DNA of 64,000 bases from a virus: positions 62,001-126,000 of the IMG/VR virus record IMGVR_UViG_3300013101_002049; one strand, written 5' to 3'. Below, in pieces: positions 21,101-28,385 of this stretch. The notes under the pieces are model-generated. The model did no database searches. It had not been told where the DNA came from and saw only the letters and a list, made by a program, of their open reading frames with translations. The first letter of the stretch is position 1. Each line of letters starts with the position of its first letter. A program made the translations under genes and the position numbers.

Positions 21101-22006
21101 ACTAATAATAGAAACTTTAGTTCTTTTAGAATTAGATATAAAGGGTCAGGTAATCCATTTACTATGTATATTGATGATTTACAAATTAAGCGTAATACTT
21201 TTGATGATGATGTTAAATTTAATAAAGGTTTGTGTTTAACTGGTTATGATTATTTAGATATACCATTATCTGGAGTTACATTAGAACGCGGTGCGATTGA
21301 GTTTTGGGTTAAATTCTATACTGATACTTATGGAATTGATATATTTGGTGATATGAATTCAAGGTCGTTATTTACTATGGTGAATAATAATAATGATGTA
21401 ATATCGTTGGGCATAAGATCTGGTTATTGGTTTGCACCAAATGCTGGTCATGTTAGAAAAGCTTTGAATTTATTTGAAGTAAATAATAATTTGTTACCAC
21501 CAGAATATGTTTTTTCTATCGGTGATACAGCACATATAGCTTTGGTTTGGAGTAATGATGGTGAATATTTAGATAACGGCGACACCATAAGAATGTATAT
21601 TAATGGCGAGTTAGCTGTAAGAAATAATATAGCATGGAATGTTGAAGATACTAAGGCACTTTCAATAAGATTGGGTGGTGCAAATACGCAGTTAGCTTTA
21701 AACAGTGATTCTTATGGTAGTGCAGTATTTGATAATGTTAAAATTTATAATTATTGTAAAACAAGTTTTACTCCTAATGAAGAAGGTATTGCTAAAGATA
21801 AGGTATATACCCCTAATGAGTTTATACAAATATCGAAAGATGATGTTAATTTTTATGGTTTAGGTTCAGATCAATTACCATTGGTATTTTCACAAGTACC
21901 CGCTGGAGCTTCTAGAACTATTTATTTAAGAACAAATAAAAATGAAAATTTTGGGCGGGGTAAAACGACCGCTAATTTAATAGTTGAATGGTTAACAACG
22001 GTGTAA
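15179..22006 (+). CDS. 2275-residue multi-domain adhesin-like virion protein
   Basis: ATG directly follows the previous stop. Visible modules in order are: a galactose-binding-like region within 1-170; a Cys cluster near 180-210; a flagellin-hook-like segment at about 220-320 ('DKFSINIDGYGEETFDLG'); F5/8C-like stretches near 345-560; a concanavalin/LamG-like region near 1130-1290; a clear F5/8C domain at about 1465-1600 ('NAVDGISTDYRSQACWGF', 'LEIDFGQLYDINKIVLYHG'); a carbohydrate-binding-like beta sandwich near 1830-2015 ('ARSLKISYPTSSG'); and a LamG domain at about 2025-2200 ('GAIEFWVKFYTD', 'HIALVWSNDG', 'MYINGELA'). The many glycan-binding folds point to a tail fibre or baseplate protein that touches the host surface. 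This is the largest gene in the window. Confidence 0.75.
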   Translation: MSYNFLRDSRYIRNSFLCMYDTLDGYSSDFHENGDVDGWDLYNNIYLYGCWNGVLFGTSYDRDCYIGRSANLLPIEAEYYYVVKIMMKVTNNNSDKAVQGLTTGRIRWTRLGDSSWDSNKQMDFDITADDKWHLYTINMGPAQWWQGDISNLRIYPFLDGWSGDEFAIKYVKISSQNKYACTNTQCPYYLSYEHPCPGGGSRGSCESGLQNTTYTTISGVNDKFSINIDGYGEETFDLGTNENVTPIEMAKILANNIASLNVGGYSYVEVDYSENDKLKIYSGTVGSDSSVMVVDSSAARALGFFDNEGNDISTTEIGTDPADGFDYASSRMLTALEINKLIDGRTNSFAYIHNPQQYNIEGGRRDFNEIGTSRLLSGVTSGEYYQSLNNTGRTLIDLSHPINNNGWLKAIYMYGKITSLAKIKILRPKKDGTFTVVYSLDMPTEDATKLYTTRPINYRVDCDILVTKGDVIGIYNADLYVGVTLNGRPDAVFQQLAGDVVVGDAIDAGEVYSFGVAGFAIYARGDRWQDNIVLDIDLGDRINIEEMNIYGREESDEFEFNIASCLDLSWDVDLYNETHYHSGVRWTDGTTWTETHLNVGYGHSCLNDCVRTADNGRQGDTFTSGPNGMETYGHHAYFYVDGDAEWLYSFSCTGKTEYCWPYVPGSAYGTTRTAGVGGFTRDPISFTLMFPYNFTTKIHKSIVYFKERNNFRSIELSYYLGPYQSTGNAYKDSRFMRVPDYTSVKLDGLEYLPDSDDMSNDYIFNNPTNEDIQFARANRYDPINWREYRAALITDWTILEHNFDPVGCAGFRIYTNNHNSTKIMEMELYSKVETDPSLLDNVSLSFSDYGEIWIDVSFEEINDSKISGFMGGAPRYMRLEFSSATTFELNEIECLVGDQVKLEDCKDIIDLNHAPNKRIGDSTPIVLENVYDKAFDLSVDIPRETSESEDIIFWSKLNSQTDVEDPQIGPGCKLYKNDDYDIRNDNKQCAINVPAYGLKNIIDNKNSYVYENAGDWRFHEVLSSGVSLDYSNSEIDFRETLVTFPAVSSKYWKIVHSDSGLLLSNITPYFDDTDRDVGEVYAWSTNDNLSQNYTLTHRDGLDIEGSPLRNDVTGEALDLIWSIVPSGTIIMDNMGAVVDNYTGSSSPYIISTFDSMTDFTFFIDFIMYRASDNRMAITQVDFLDSGDNRVIRWEIYDYWVGSQQTAHRLYDKSTPLWGDHVYVTINNTATDFNGLYIERQGSNLIYKLNGVEYYNGSFSADAVAKMKIVLARSPSYTPPDKHGVYFSSQETMGFSLDSSEALNKIRFRHLNGNFPSSAEIWVSPDNGNNYIKWSNLTLEESNQTFYQYFAIDLEKRHDLAILRNYGEASNKLWLSVDDSNVTYSNTETSDVESVVWDNTDYDDTRWIRIALLCGDGVRRWLRKVGIYPDITTAYCIGGGYNCEWYSLGNILSDYYNPINVAYGAVVTGTNNYFRDFYPDNAVDGISTDYRSQACWGFDDSDGDPYLEIDFGQLYDINKIVLYHGYSPDDDDYMNVDYNFKVSTTVSGDDFTTVFSITSNSDFTRTHYFTPVSARRARLTITDYDHGRLFIVDPITNEYEVFLGSFLREIGVYTYTDVGYINSENWPIVCMNLLDQFQIVNHELINKDPSDTDTDWDNDEIYFKYSDNIFNDPEKVSFTRAGSEVEIYSTSDSSGDAATTFEYIFDENVYFDAGSYNVEWQSYYNQSDAEISLTLEGPDLAELYAETISTTWADESGVIEVPMDGFYTVKVVQHENSENHWGGRNVYIYRMAGLTKWVSVKRDTAENYSWDDDSAKYGADYLTLIKIFGDTKYIPTEYGWWWQSTLSEISNDSLLVKTGARSLKISYPTSSGIDTVQFFEGDDFGQDVYFSAKDMLHFWLYIDDVSELDTATGDITFGIINDADPAYYIWYIENLSLNTGWNSLKLKFEDAEYTYPVPSQSDYIFGYLNAGLDFRTNNRNFSSFRIRYKGSGNPFTMYIDDLQIKRNTFDDDVKFNKGLCLTGYDYLDIPLSGVTLERGAIEFWVKFYTDTYGIDIFGDMNSRSLFTMVNNNNDVISLGIRSGYWFAPNAGHVRKALNLFEVNNNLLPPEYVFSIGDTAHIALVWSNDGEYLDNGDTIRMYINGELAVRNNIAWNVEDTKALSIRLGGANTQLALNSDSYGSAVFDNVKIYNYCKTSFTPNEEGIAKDKVYTPNEFIQISKDDVNFYGLGSDQLPLVFSQVPAGASRTIYLRTNKNENFGRGKTTANLIVEWLTTV

Positions 22007-22018
22007 AGGGGATAGATT

Positions 22019-25000
22019 ATGTCAAAATACAATTTGATAAGAAATGGCGCGTTTTCTGGATCAGGGGATCATAGTTTTACTTGGGCTGATCTAGAATTAC
22101 TTCAAGATGGAAATACTACAAGTAGTGGTGTAACTATTTCTGGAACTAATAATTTGATTGTGGATTTATCGCAACGTATAAAAGTAGATGGTATTCGTTT
22201 GTATGCGAGTGATATGAGTAAGTCCAGTAACATACATTTTTACTATAAGAATGGAACTTCTGATAGTTATACCTCATTGATTACGAGTTCTGGAACTTAT
22301 TATTCTACAACTATTCCTGCCCCTTCCGCACCGAGATATGTTAAAGTAACTATTAGTGGTGTGTCCATGGATTTATATGAATTTCAAGTATTTAATGATG
22401 ATTATATTGTAAACTTCGGTGAAAATGGGCAGCAGTATGTAGAATATATTGAAAGTACTCCAATTGGTGAGATAGGTGATCCACAAGCTATACCTATTTA
22501 TAATAATAGTGAAAATAATATGGCGGCTACTGCGTATACTTGTGTAGAAGCTGTTGGTTCTGGCTATGATAATTACATTGAAATTTCGGCTAGTGAAAAT
22601 GGCCCCTATTATGCTATAGAAGACGGCGCGGTAATAGAGAATGATTCACTTGCATCAACTTGGCGTTGGAGTGATGGTACTTTGACTGATGTTGAAGTTA
22701 ATGATCAAAGTAATTTAGAAGTATCAATAGGTATAGGATCTAAATTGAATGAAATTCAGTCAGATGTTAAAACATATAATTGGTATGTAACGGAATCGGC
22801 TTGGGATTTTGATCCTATTAGTAAAAAAATGTATACTAGCGGTAGTGATGGTATATATAAATTATGGGAATATCATTATGAAAATGATACATATACTTAT
22901 ATAGGTGAATTAGGCGGCGGCACTGTTACTAGTGAAGCTTGGAAAGGATCAATGTGTGTTTTAAATAATAAGATTTATTCTATTCCAGAATCTACTCAAG
23001 TATTCGGCTGTTATGATTTAAGCGGTCCTGCGGGTAATTGGACTACATTATCTGGGCATCCTCATGCATTGTCTGGAGATAATGCACGTAGAGTGCTTTG
23101 TAGTGACTATAGTAGATATATTTATTGTATTGATGTAGCTAGGCATAGTCTAGTTAGGCGATTTTATAGATATGACACCACTACGTCAGGTTGGTATAGT
23201 TTGGACATCAATTACAGTTATGCTAATTCAGATAATTATTCTATGTCAGCTCATTTTGTTTATGATTATGATAGGGATTATATTTATTTTTCACATCAAA
23301 ATGGAGGTAATATGTGGAATATTCAAAGATACAATGTAGCCGCAGATAGTTGGAATACAACTTATTATAATCTCACTGCTTTAAAAACTAGCCCTGCTGC
23401 AGGAAGTTACGCGGCTATATCATATAATAATAATACGATATGGGTAGCTTTTAGCGCTGATAAGGCTGATGATGATATTTATGGTATTAATCTTGCTACT
23501 GGTGTGACAACTCGTTATACAAATATTAGTTGGGAACTGGAGCATTGGGGTGATGGTAGTGGTTATGCTAATCGTTCATCATATTTAATAGCTATAGATG
23601 CTTTACCTGGAGACACTACTTCTTCTCATATATTTGCAGGTCAAGTAGATTTAGATCGAACTCGAATTTTTACATTTCCTAGTTTTGATTTTTGTGATTA
23701 TGGTAGTTACACAACACCTATTTTAAAATTAGAAGATAAGTATAATTCGAGTTATTTTTATATAGATGGAAACACGAATAGTGTTTCTGGTAGTATTAGT
23801 TATGATGCAGATACTTATAATGGTACTATTCGAGTTCGTAGTTCAGATACAGAGCCAGTGATTATATATGAGTCTTATTTAGTATATATGGAGAATGCTG
23901 ATATACATATAGTTAGTTGGTCGCCTTATAACGATGAATATGTTGATTCTGAAAAATGGGCGTCTAGTCATAGAAGTACTTCACCTGGGGCTATAGCAGT
24001 TGATTGGCAAGATGGTAGATCTGCTATATGTTGGGGATATGGTTATTATGGTTATCATGAAAATGCTATTATAGAGGTTTATGATAGGGAAGGTTCTACT
24101 CTTTATTCTGAAAATACTGGTATTGATTATTATTATTATTTTAATGATAAATTGCAATTTGAAGGCGAGCATGGTTTGTGGGGTTATGGAAATGTTGATA
24201 GTTCAAATAATCGAATACTTAAACATTTAGATGAGGATTTAAGCGTTATAGCTTCGTATAGTGAGAGTTTACAAGATTTTTTATATGATTTAGCAACTGA
24301 ATATAACGGAAGAGGCTGTTGGTATACTAATTCTATTGATGATACGTTAGTGCATATGAATAGTGATTGTACTAAAATAAATACTATTATTATGAATTCA
24401 CCAAGAAGTGTAGCTCGAACTACTGATGGTGGTTGTTGGGTACATGATACGGAGGATGAAAAAGTTTATAGATATGATTGGAGTGGTAATAGAATTAAAA
24501 CTTTTGATTTACCTTATAATGCGATGTATCAAACACATGGGTTAAGTTTTATAATAGATGATCGCAGAGATGGTTTTTGGTATCGTCATGGTGATATAAT
24601 ACGTCATGTGACTAGTGCCGGTGCTGTGGATGTAGGACCGGTTACGGTGGTGGATTCTAATCAAATGTTTGGATCTCCAATTGGTTGTTTTGTACATTCA
24701 TCTGATGATAATAAGATGTATTGGATTAATATGAACGGCGGTATTGAAAGTTATCATTCTATGCCTGGAGGTGAATCTACTATTATATCTGGGTTTTATT
24801 ATGGTTACGATGAATTTGAAGAATTTAAAGAGCATTATATTCCGGTTTCTTATGACCCAGTTTGGGGAACTGGTGGTAGTTTGGAATGGCAAGAAGTAAG
24901 GAAAGATGGTTATTTTTTACCAAAAACTCAATATCACCAGGCAGAAATTACTTTAAGAGGAACAGCAGAATTAGAAAAAATTATTATAGCGCCAGCTGTA

Positions 25001-25126
25001 AAAGTTCAAGATATACAACCAAAAAGTAGTCGAAATATGTATGTGCGAACAAATATACCGCTCGAGGCTGATATATCTGATTATGAAATAAAATTAAGAA
25101 CTTGGTGGGGGATAGAAGATATTTAA
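22019..25126 (+). CDS. Virion protein with discoidin-like N-terminus and beta-propeller
   Basis: 1035 residues with GGGGATAG before ATG. Residues 1-135 form a discoidin-like domain ('LIVDLSQRIKVDGIRLYASD', 'PRYVKVTISGVSMDLYEFQV'). From about 240 to 900 there are repeated blades of the Kelch/NHL kind: 'MCVLNNKIYSIPESTQVF', 'CSDYSRYIYCIDVA', 'DYIYFSHQNGGNMWNIQRY', 'KVYRYDWSGNRIKTFDL'. The last ~100 residues ('LRGTAELEKIIIAPAVKVQD', 'SRNMYVRTNIPLEADISDYEI') resemble the C-terminus of the gene before it ('SRTIYLRTNKNENF'), so the two proteins share a terminal module. No catalytic site is visible. Confidence 0.75.
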   Translation: MSKYNLIRNGAFSGSGDHSFTWADLELLQDGNTTSSGVTISGTNNLIVDLSQRIKVDGIRLYASDMSKSSNIHFYYKNGTSDSYTSLITSSGTYYSTTIPAPSAPRYVKVTISGVSMDLYEFQVFNDDYIVNFGENGQQYVEYIESTPIGEIGDPQAIPIYNNSENNMAATAYTCVEAVGSGYDNYIEISASENGPYYAIEDGAVIENDSLASTWRWSDGTLTDVEVNDQSNLEVSIGIGSKLNEIQSDVKTYNWYVTESAWDFDPISKKMYTSGSDGIYKLWEYHYENDTYTYIGELGGGTVTSEAWKGSMCVLNNKIYSIPESTQVFGCYDLSGPAGNWTTLSGHPHALSGDNARRVLCSDYSRYIYCIDVARHSLVRRFYRYDTTTSGWYSLDINYSYANSDNYSMSAHFVYDYDRDYIYFSHQNGGNMWNIQRYNVAADSWNTTYYNLTALKTSPAAGSYAAISYNNNTIWVAFSADKADDDIYGINLATGVTTRYTNISWELEHWGDGSGYANRSSYLIAIDALPGDTTSSHIFAGQVDLDRTRIFTFPSFDFCDYGSYTTPILKLEDKYNSSYFYIDGNTNSVSGSISYDADTYNGTIRVRSSDTEPVIIYESYLVYMENADIHIVSWSPYNDEYVDSEKWASSHRSTSPGAIAVDWQDGRSAICWGYGYYGYHENAIIEVYDREGSTLYSENTGIDYYYYFNDKLQFEGEHGLWGYGNVDSSNNRILKHLDEDLSVIASYSESLQDFLYDLATEYNGRGCWYTNSIDDTLVHMNSDCTKINTIIMNSPRSVARTTDGGCWVHDTEDEKVYRYDWSGNRIKTFDLPYNAMYQTHGLSFIIDDRRDGFWYRHGDIIRHVTSAGAVDVGPVTVVDSNQMFGSPIGCFVHSSDDNKMYWINMNGGIESYHSMPGGESTIISGFYYGYDEFEEFKEHYIPVSYDPVWGTGGSLEWQEVRKDGYFLPKTQYHQAEITLRGTAELEKIIIAPAVKVQDIQPKSSRNMYVRTNIPLEADISDYEIKLRTWWGIEDI

Positions 25127-25148
25127 TTGAATAAGGAGTAAAATTAAT

Positions 25149-25946
25149 ATGGGATATGCTACATGGAATCCATCAGATAAGCATAGTGATATAACATTAT
25201 CTAATGGTAATTTAACTGTGGGACATACTGGTTCCACTTATAGGTCTGTTAGATCTACTGTAAGTGTTAGCAGTGGTAAATGGTATTGGGAAATTACTGT
25301 TGATTCGTCTAGAGACCAAGTTTTTGGTGTGGGTAATAGTAGCGCGTCATTAAGTGAAGCACCTGGATGGAGTGATACTAGTGGCTGGGGTCTACAAGGT
25401 TATTATAGCCCAACAAGGTTATATCACAATGGAAGTTATGATGGTTATGGAAGTCAGTGGTCAGATAACGATGTTATAGGAGTAGCTCTTGATTTGGATA
25501 ATGGTAAATTGTGGTTTTCTAAAAATGGAGTATATCCAAATGGTGGAGATCCAGCTAATGGTACTAACCCTGGAGCAACTGGAGTAAGCGGGCACATTTA
25601 TGCTATGGTTTCTCCGTATAATAGTAGTTGTTCGTCAACTACAAATTTTGGAAGTACACCATTTTCTTATACTGTGCCTAATGGATTTATGGCTGGTTTA
25701 ACTGATTATTTAGGTTATTTTTCTGGTTACGTTAAAGAGGGGGATGTAGCTGTTAGTAGAATTGTAAGATTGTATAATAGGAATAGTGGTTTATTAGTAG
25801 ATTCAACTACATCAAGTGGTAATGGTTATTATTATGTCGAAACAACATATTCTGGTGCACATTATTTAATAGCTTTAGATGATGATAGTGGTGATAGTTA
25901 TAATATGGCTCGTTTAGATAAAATGATTCCTGTTAGTATAATTTAA
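25149..25946 (+). CDS. SPRY-domain virion protein
   Basis: 265 residues. Residues 15-165 match the SPRY fold well: 'SSGKWYWEITVDSS', 'FGVGNSSASL', 'GWGLQGYYSPTRLYHNG', 'VIGVALDLDNGKLWFSKNG' and 'IYAMVSPYNSS' occur in family order. SPRY domains are protein- or ligand-binding. The last ~65 residues ('VSRIVRLYNRNSGLLVDST', 'LIALDDDSGDSYN') are a small carboxypeptidase-regulatory/transthyretin-like module that also ends the proteins at 26774 and 28386. The layout, a variable binding domain on a common C-terminal module, suits interchangeable surface decoration or receptor-binding parts. Confidence 0.8.
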   Translation: MGYATWNPSDKHSDITLSNGNLTVGHTGSTYRSVRSTVSVSSGKWYWEITVDSSRDQVFGVGNSSASLSEAPGWSDTSGWGLQGYYSPTRLYHNGSYDGYGSQWSDNDVIGVALDLDNGKLWFSKNGVYPNGGDPANGTNPGATGVSGHIYAMVSPYNSSCSSTTNFGSTPFSYTVPNGFMAGLTDYLGYFSGYVKEGDVAVSRIVRLYNRNSGLLVDSTTSSGNGYYYVETTYSGAHYLIALDDDSGDSYNMARLDKMIPVSII

Positions 25947-25958
25947 AAGGAGGCAAAA

Positions 25959-26768
25959 ATGTCTATTTATGATCCACCTATTGGAAATGATGCTGATCTT
26001 ATTTTTGTGTCTCCTGGTTATGAAGCTCCATTAGGGAATGATTCTGATTTGATTTTCGGTCCAGATATCATAGAAACGCTTTATCAGATTTGGACTGACG
26101 ATGATTATGTTTATGCTGCTACAGCAAGAGGTTTAGATATTTATGACATTGAAACTGAAGAAAAATATGCTTTTATAAATTATTCAAATGGATTTAATAC
26201 AGTATGGGCAAACGATGATAGAGTTTTTGTTGGCACAACTAATAGTGGTGTCAAATATTTTAATAAAACTTGTATTAGTGGTAGTATTAGTGATCCATAC
26301 AATTTAATTATTTGTTTAAGTGATTTAAGTGATCTAACTTATTATAGTCAATTAACATCAACTTATATTAAATATATCCATGGAAATAGTGATAAATTAT
26401 TGATTATCACAAACAGCGGTATCGATGTGGTAAAATTAGATCCACAGAGTTATCGAAGTCATTCTACAATGACAAGTGGTGTAAAAGGATTTATGACCTC
26501 GACTGGAAAATTTTACTATACAGTTTCAGGTACAAATGAATGGGCTATACATCGACTTAATACATGTTTAGTTGATTGGTCGGTTCCAGATAATGTGTAT
26601 AGAACTGGAGGTAGTATATTTGATGCTGACTTAACATTAAATGATATGTTTGTTACTGAAAATACTGCGTCGAATGATATATCAAACACATTGTTTGTTG
26701 CGACTTCAAGTGGTGTTTATGTAATTGATGAAGGAAATGATCTATATGCTATTTATTATAAGGAGTAA
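25959..26768 (+). CDS. Propeller-type virion protein with shared N-terminal tag
   Basis: 269 residues after AGGAGG. The N-terminus carries two copies of a short motif, 'PPIGNDADLIFVSPGYEAP' followed by 'LGNDSDLIFG', which recurs at the N-terminus of the proteins at 28066 and 32465. The rest has propeller-like repeats ('DDYVYAATARGLDIYDIET', 'DDRVFVGTTNSGVKYF', 'NTLFVATSSGVYVIDEGN'). The repeated tag may be a virion-attachment or assembly signal. Overlaps are absent, but gaps to its neighbours are only 5-12 bases. Confidence 0.7.
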   Translation: MSIYDPPIGNDADLIFVSPGYEAPLGNDSDLIFGPDIIETLYQIWTDDDYVYAATARGLDIYDIETEEKYAFINYSNGFNTVWANDDRVFVGTTNSGVKYFNKTCISGSISDPYNLIICLSDLSDLTYYSQLTSTYIKYIHGNSDKLLIITNSGIDVVKLDPQSYRSHSTMTSGVKGFMTSTGKFYYTVSGTNEWAIHRLNTCLVDWSVPDNVYRTGGSIFDADLTLNDMFVTENTASNDISNTLFVATSSGVYVIDEGNDLYAIYYKE

Positions 26769-26773
26769 AAATT

Positions 26774-28063
26774 ATGCCTTGGTTAGAAGGATGGTCTAAT
26801 AGAATAAAACTGACATTAGATGGATCTAAAATTGATGAAGATCTTACTGATTTTCCATTGATGATTAATGTTGCATCGGGAACTGGTCGTACTAATAGCG
26901 ATATAACTGATGTGTTTGATGAATTGTCTACAATTTCCGGAACTAAAAAAATAGCTGTAACAACTAGTGACGGTGAAACTCAGTGTTACATTGAAATAGA
27001 GATTTGGGATTGGATTAATAAAGATGCTTATCTTTGGACTAAAGTTCCAACTATTACATCTGGAACAAATATAAATCTTTATTTATACTATGATAAAGAT
27101 CAGCCTGATAATACAACTTATGTTGAGAATACTGGAACTTATCCAGCAACGGAAGTGTGGGATGATAATTTTAAAGCAGTATATCATTTTTCAGAGTCCA
27201 GCGGTCAATTAATAGATTCAACCTCTAATAATTTCAATTGTACTGTTAATGGGAGTACTACTAGAAATCATGATTCTCCAGTAGGATATGCGTATAATTT
27301 TGATGGATCTGGGGATTACGCTGAGACCTTATCAAATATAGGTATATCATCTGATGATGTTAGAACATCTCAAGTAGTAATAAAAGCTAATTCAACATCT
27401 CAGTCTCAGTGGGCTTATTATTTAGGTTGGGGAGGTACAAACACGCTTATTGATTGGAATATGAACCACTTTAACGATACTGGTCGATGGGGAACAAGTT
27501 TGTGGGGTGTAGCTTATGATTATGATAGTAGTGTAGATATTGACACTGATAATTGGCATATTAATACATTCAGATATGATGGGTCTAATGTGTCTTCATT
27601 TATTGATTTAACTGAATTTGGTGTTAATGCACATACACCTAACACTTCAGATACTCATTTATTTATCGGTGGTGGTCATTACGGTGGTAGGGATTTTAAT
27701 TGTAAAATTTCTGAAGTGAGGATATCTGATATAAATAGAGCTGATGCTTGGCTTAAAGCCGATTATTATTCAGTTCATGATGATTTAATAACTTTTAGTG
27801 ATCCAGATAAAAGTGGACCACCAGTTTTAAGTTTTTCTGGTTATACTTATGAGATTGGATTACCGGTGTCAAGGATTGTGAGAGCTTATCGCCGTGATAC
27901 TGGCGAGCTGGTAGATGAAACTACATCTGATTCATCAGGGTATTATTATTTAAATACTACAATTAGTGGCGAACATTCATTAGTTTGTTTAGATGACGTT
28001 GGTGGAAATGATTATAATGATTTGATTATAGGGTGTGCTACTGCTTCTGGGATAGGAGGTTAG
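26774..28063 (+). CDS. DUF2341-LamG virion protein
   Basis: 429 residues. Residues 1-115 match DUF2341: 'LEGWSNRIKLTLDGSKIDED', 'FPLMINVASGTG', 'KKIAVTTSDGETQCYIEIE' and 'LWTKVPTITSGTNINLYLYY'. A LamG/concanavalin domain follows at about 130-335 ('AVYHFSESSGQLIDSTSNN', 'KISEVRISDINRADAWLKAD'). The C-terminal ~65 residues are the same transthyretin-like module as in the SPRY protein ('VSRIVRAYRRDTGELVDETT'). The DUF2341-LamG pairing is common in secreted and phage adhesins; sugar binding at the virion surface is inferred. The DUF2341 here is contiguous and serves as the reference for the split version at 28386. Confidence 0.8.
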   Translation: MPWLEGWSNRIKLTLDGSKIDEDLTDFPLMINVASGTGRTNSDITDVFDELSTISGTKKIAVTTSDGETQCYIEIEIWDWINKDAYLWTKVPTITSGTNINLYLYYDKDQPDNTTYVENTGTYPATEVWDDNFKAVYHFSESSGQLIDSTSNNFNCTVNGSTTRNHDSPVGYAYNFDGSGDYAETLSNIGISSDDVRTSQVVIKANSTSQSQWAYYLGWGGTNTLIDWNMNHFNDTGRWGTSLWGVAYDYDSSVDIDTDNWHINTFRYDGSNVSSFIDLTEFGVNAHTPNTSDTHLFIGGGHYGGRDFNCKISEVRISDINRADAWLKADYYSVHDDLITFSDPDKSGPPVLSFSGYTYEIGLPVSRIVRAYRRDTGELVDETTSDSSGYYYLNTTISGEHSLVCLDDVGGNDYNDLIIGCATASGIGG

Positions 28064-28065
28064 TT

Positions 28066-28371
28066 ATGAATAATTTTAATTTCACTGAATCTGGTTATAT
28101 TCCTCCGTTACAAACTGAATATAATTTTAATTTTGGAGAAGTATATAGTGTTTATAATATTATCAAGAGTTTGTCAGATTATTTTGTTGCAATATGGGCA
28201 GATTCGGACGCAAGTTTAGAAAACGGTAAGATGTATGTTAGTTCGGCTGCATCATTTAATATAATAAATTTAAGTACTCATAGTGTCGAAGACTATTATA
28301 CTGAAAGTCATGCTGGAGAAGCTGGTGAAGTACTAGAAGGTGATGATATAGTTGATGTTAACACACTATAA
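28066..28371 (+). CDS. Short virion protein with the shared N-terminal tag
   Basis: 101 residues from ATG 28066, preceded by ATAGGAGG just before the upstream stop codon. I prefer this to the earlier in-frame start at 28033, which lies inside the upstream gene. The N-terminus 'FNFTESGYIPPLQTEYNFNF' is the same two-part tag seen at 25959 and 32465. The remainder ('YFVAIWADSDASLENGKMYV') looks like one or two propeller blades, as if the protein were a cut-down version of the one at 25959. No other family is recognised. Confidence 0.65.
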   Translation: MNNFNFTESGYIPPLQTEYNFNFGEVYSVYNIIKSLSDYFVAIWADSDASLENGKMYVSSAASFNIINLSTHSVEDYYTESHAGEAGEVLEGDDIVDVNTL

Positions 28372-28385
28372 AGGAGACCTACAAC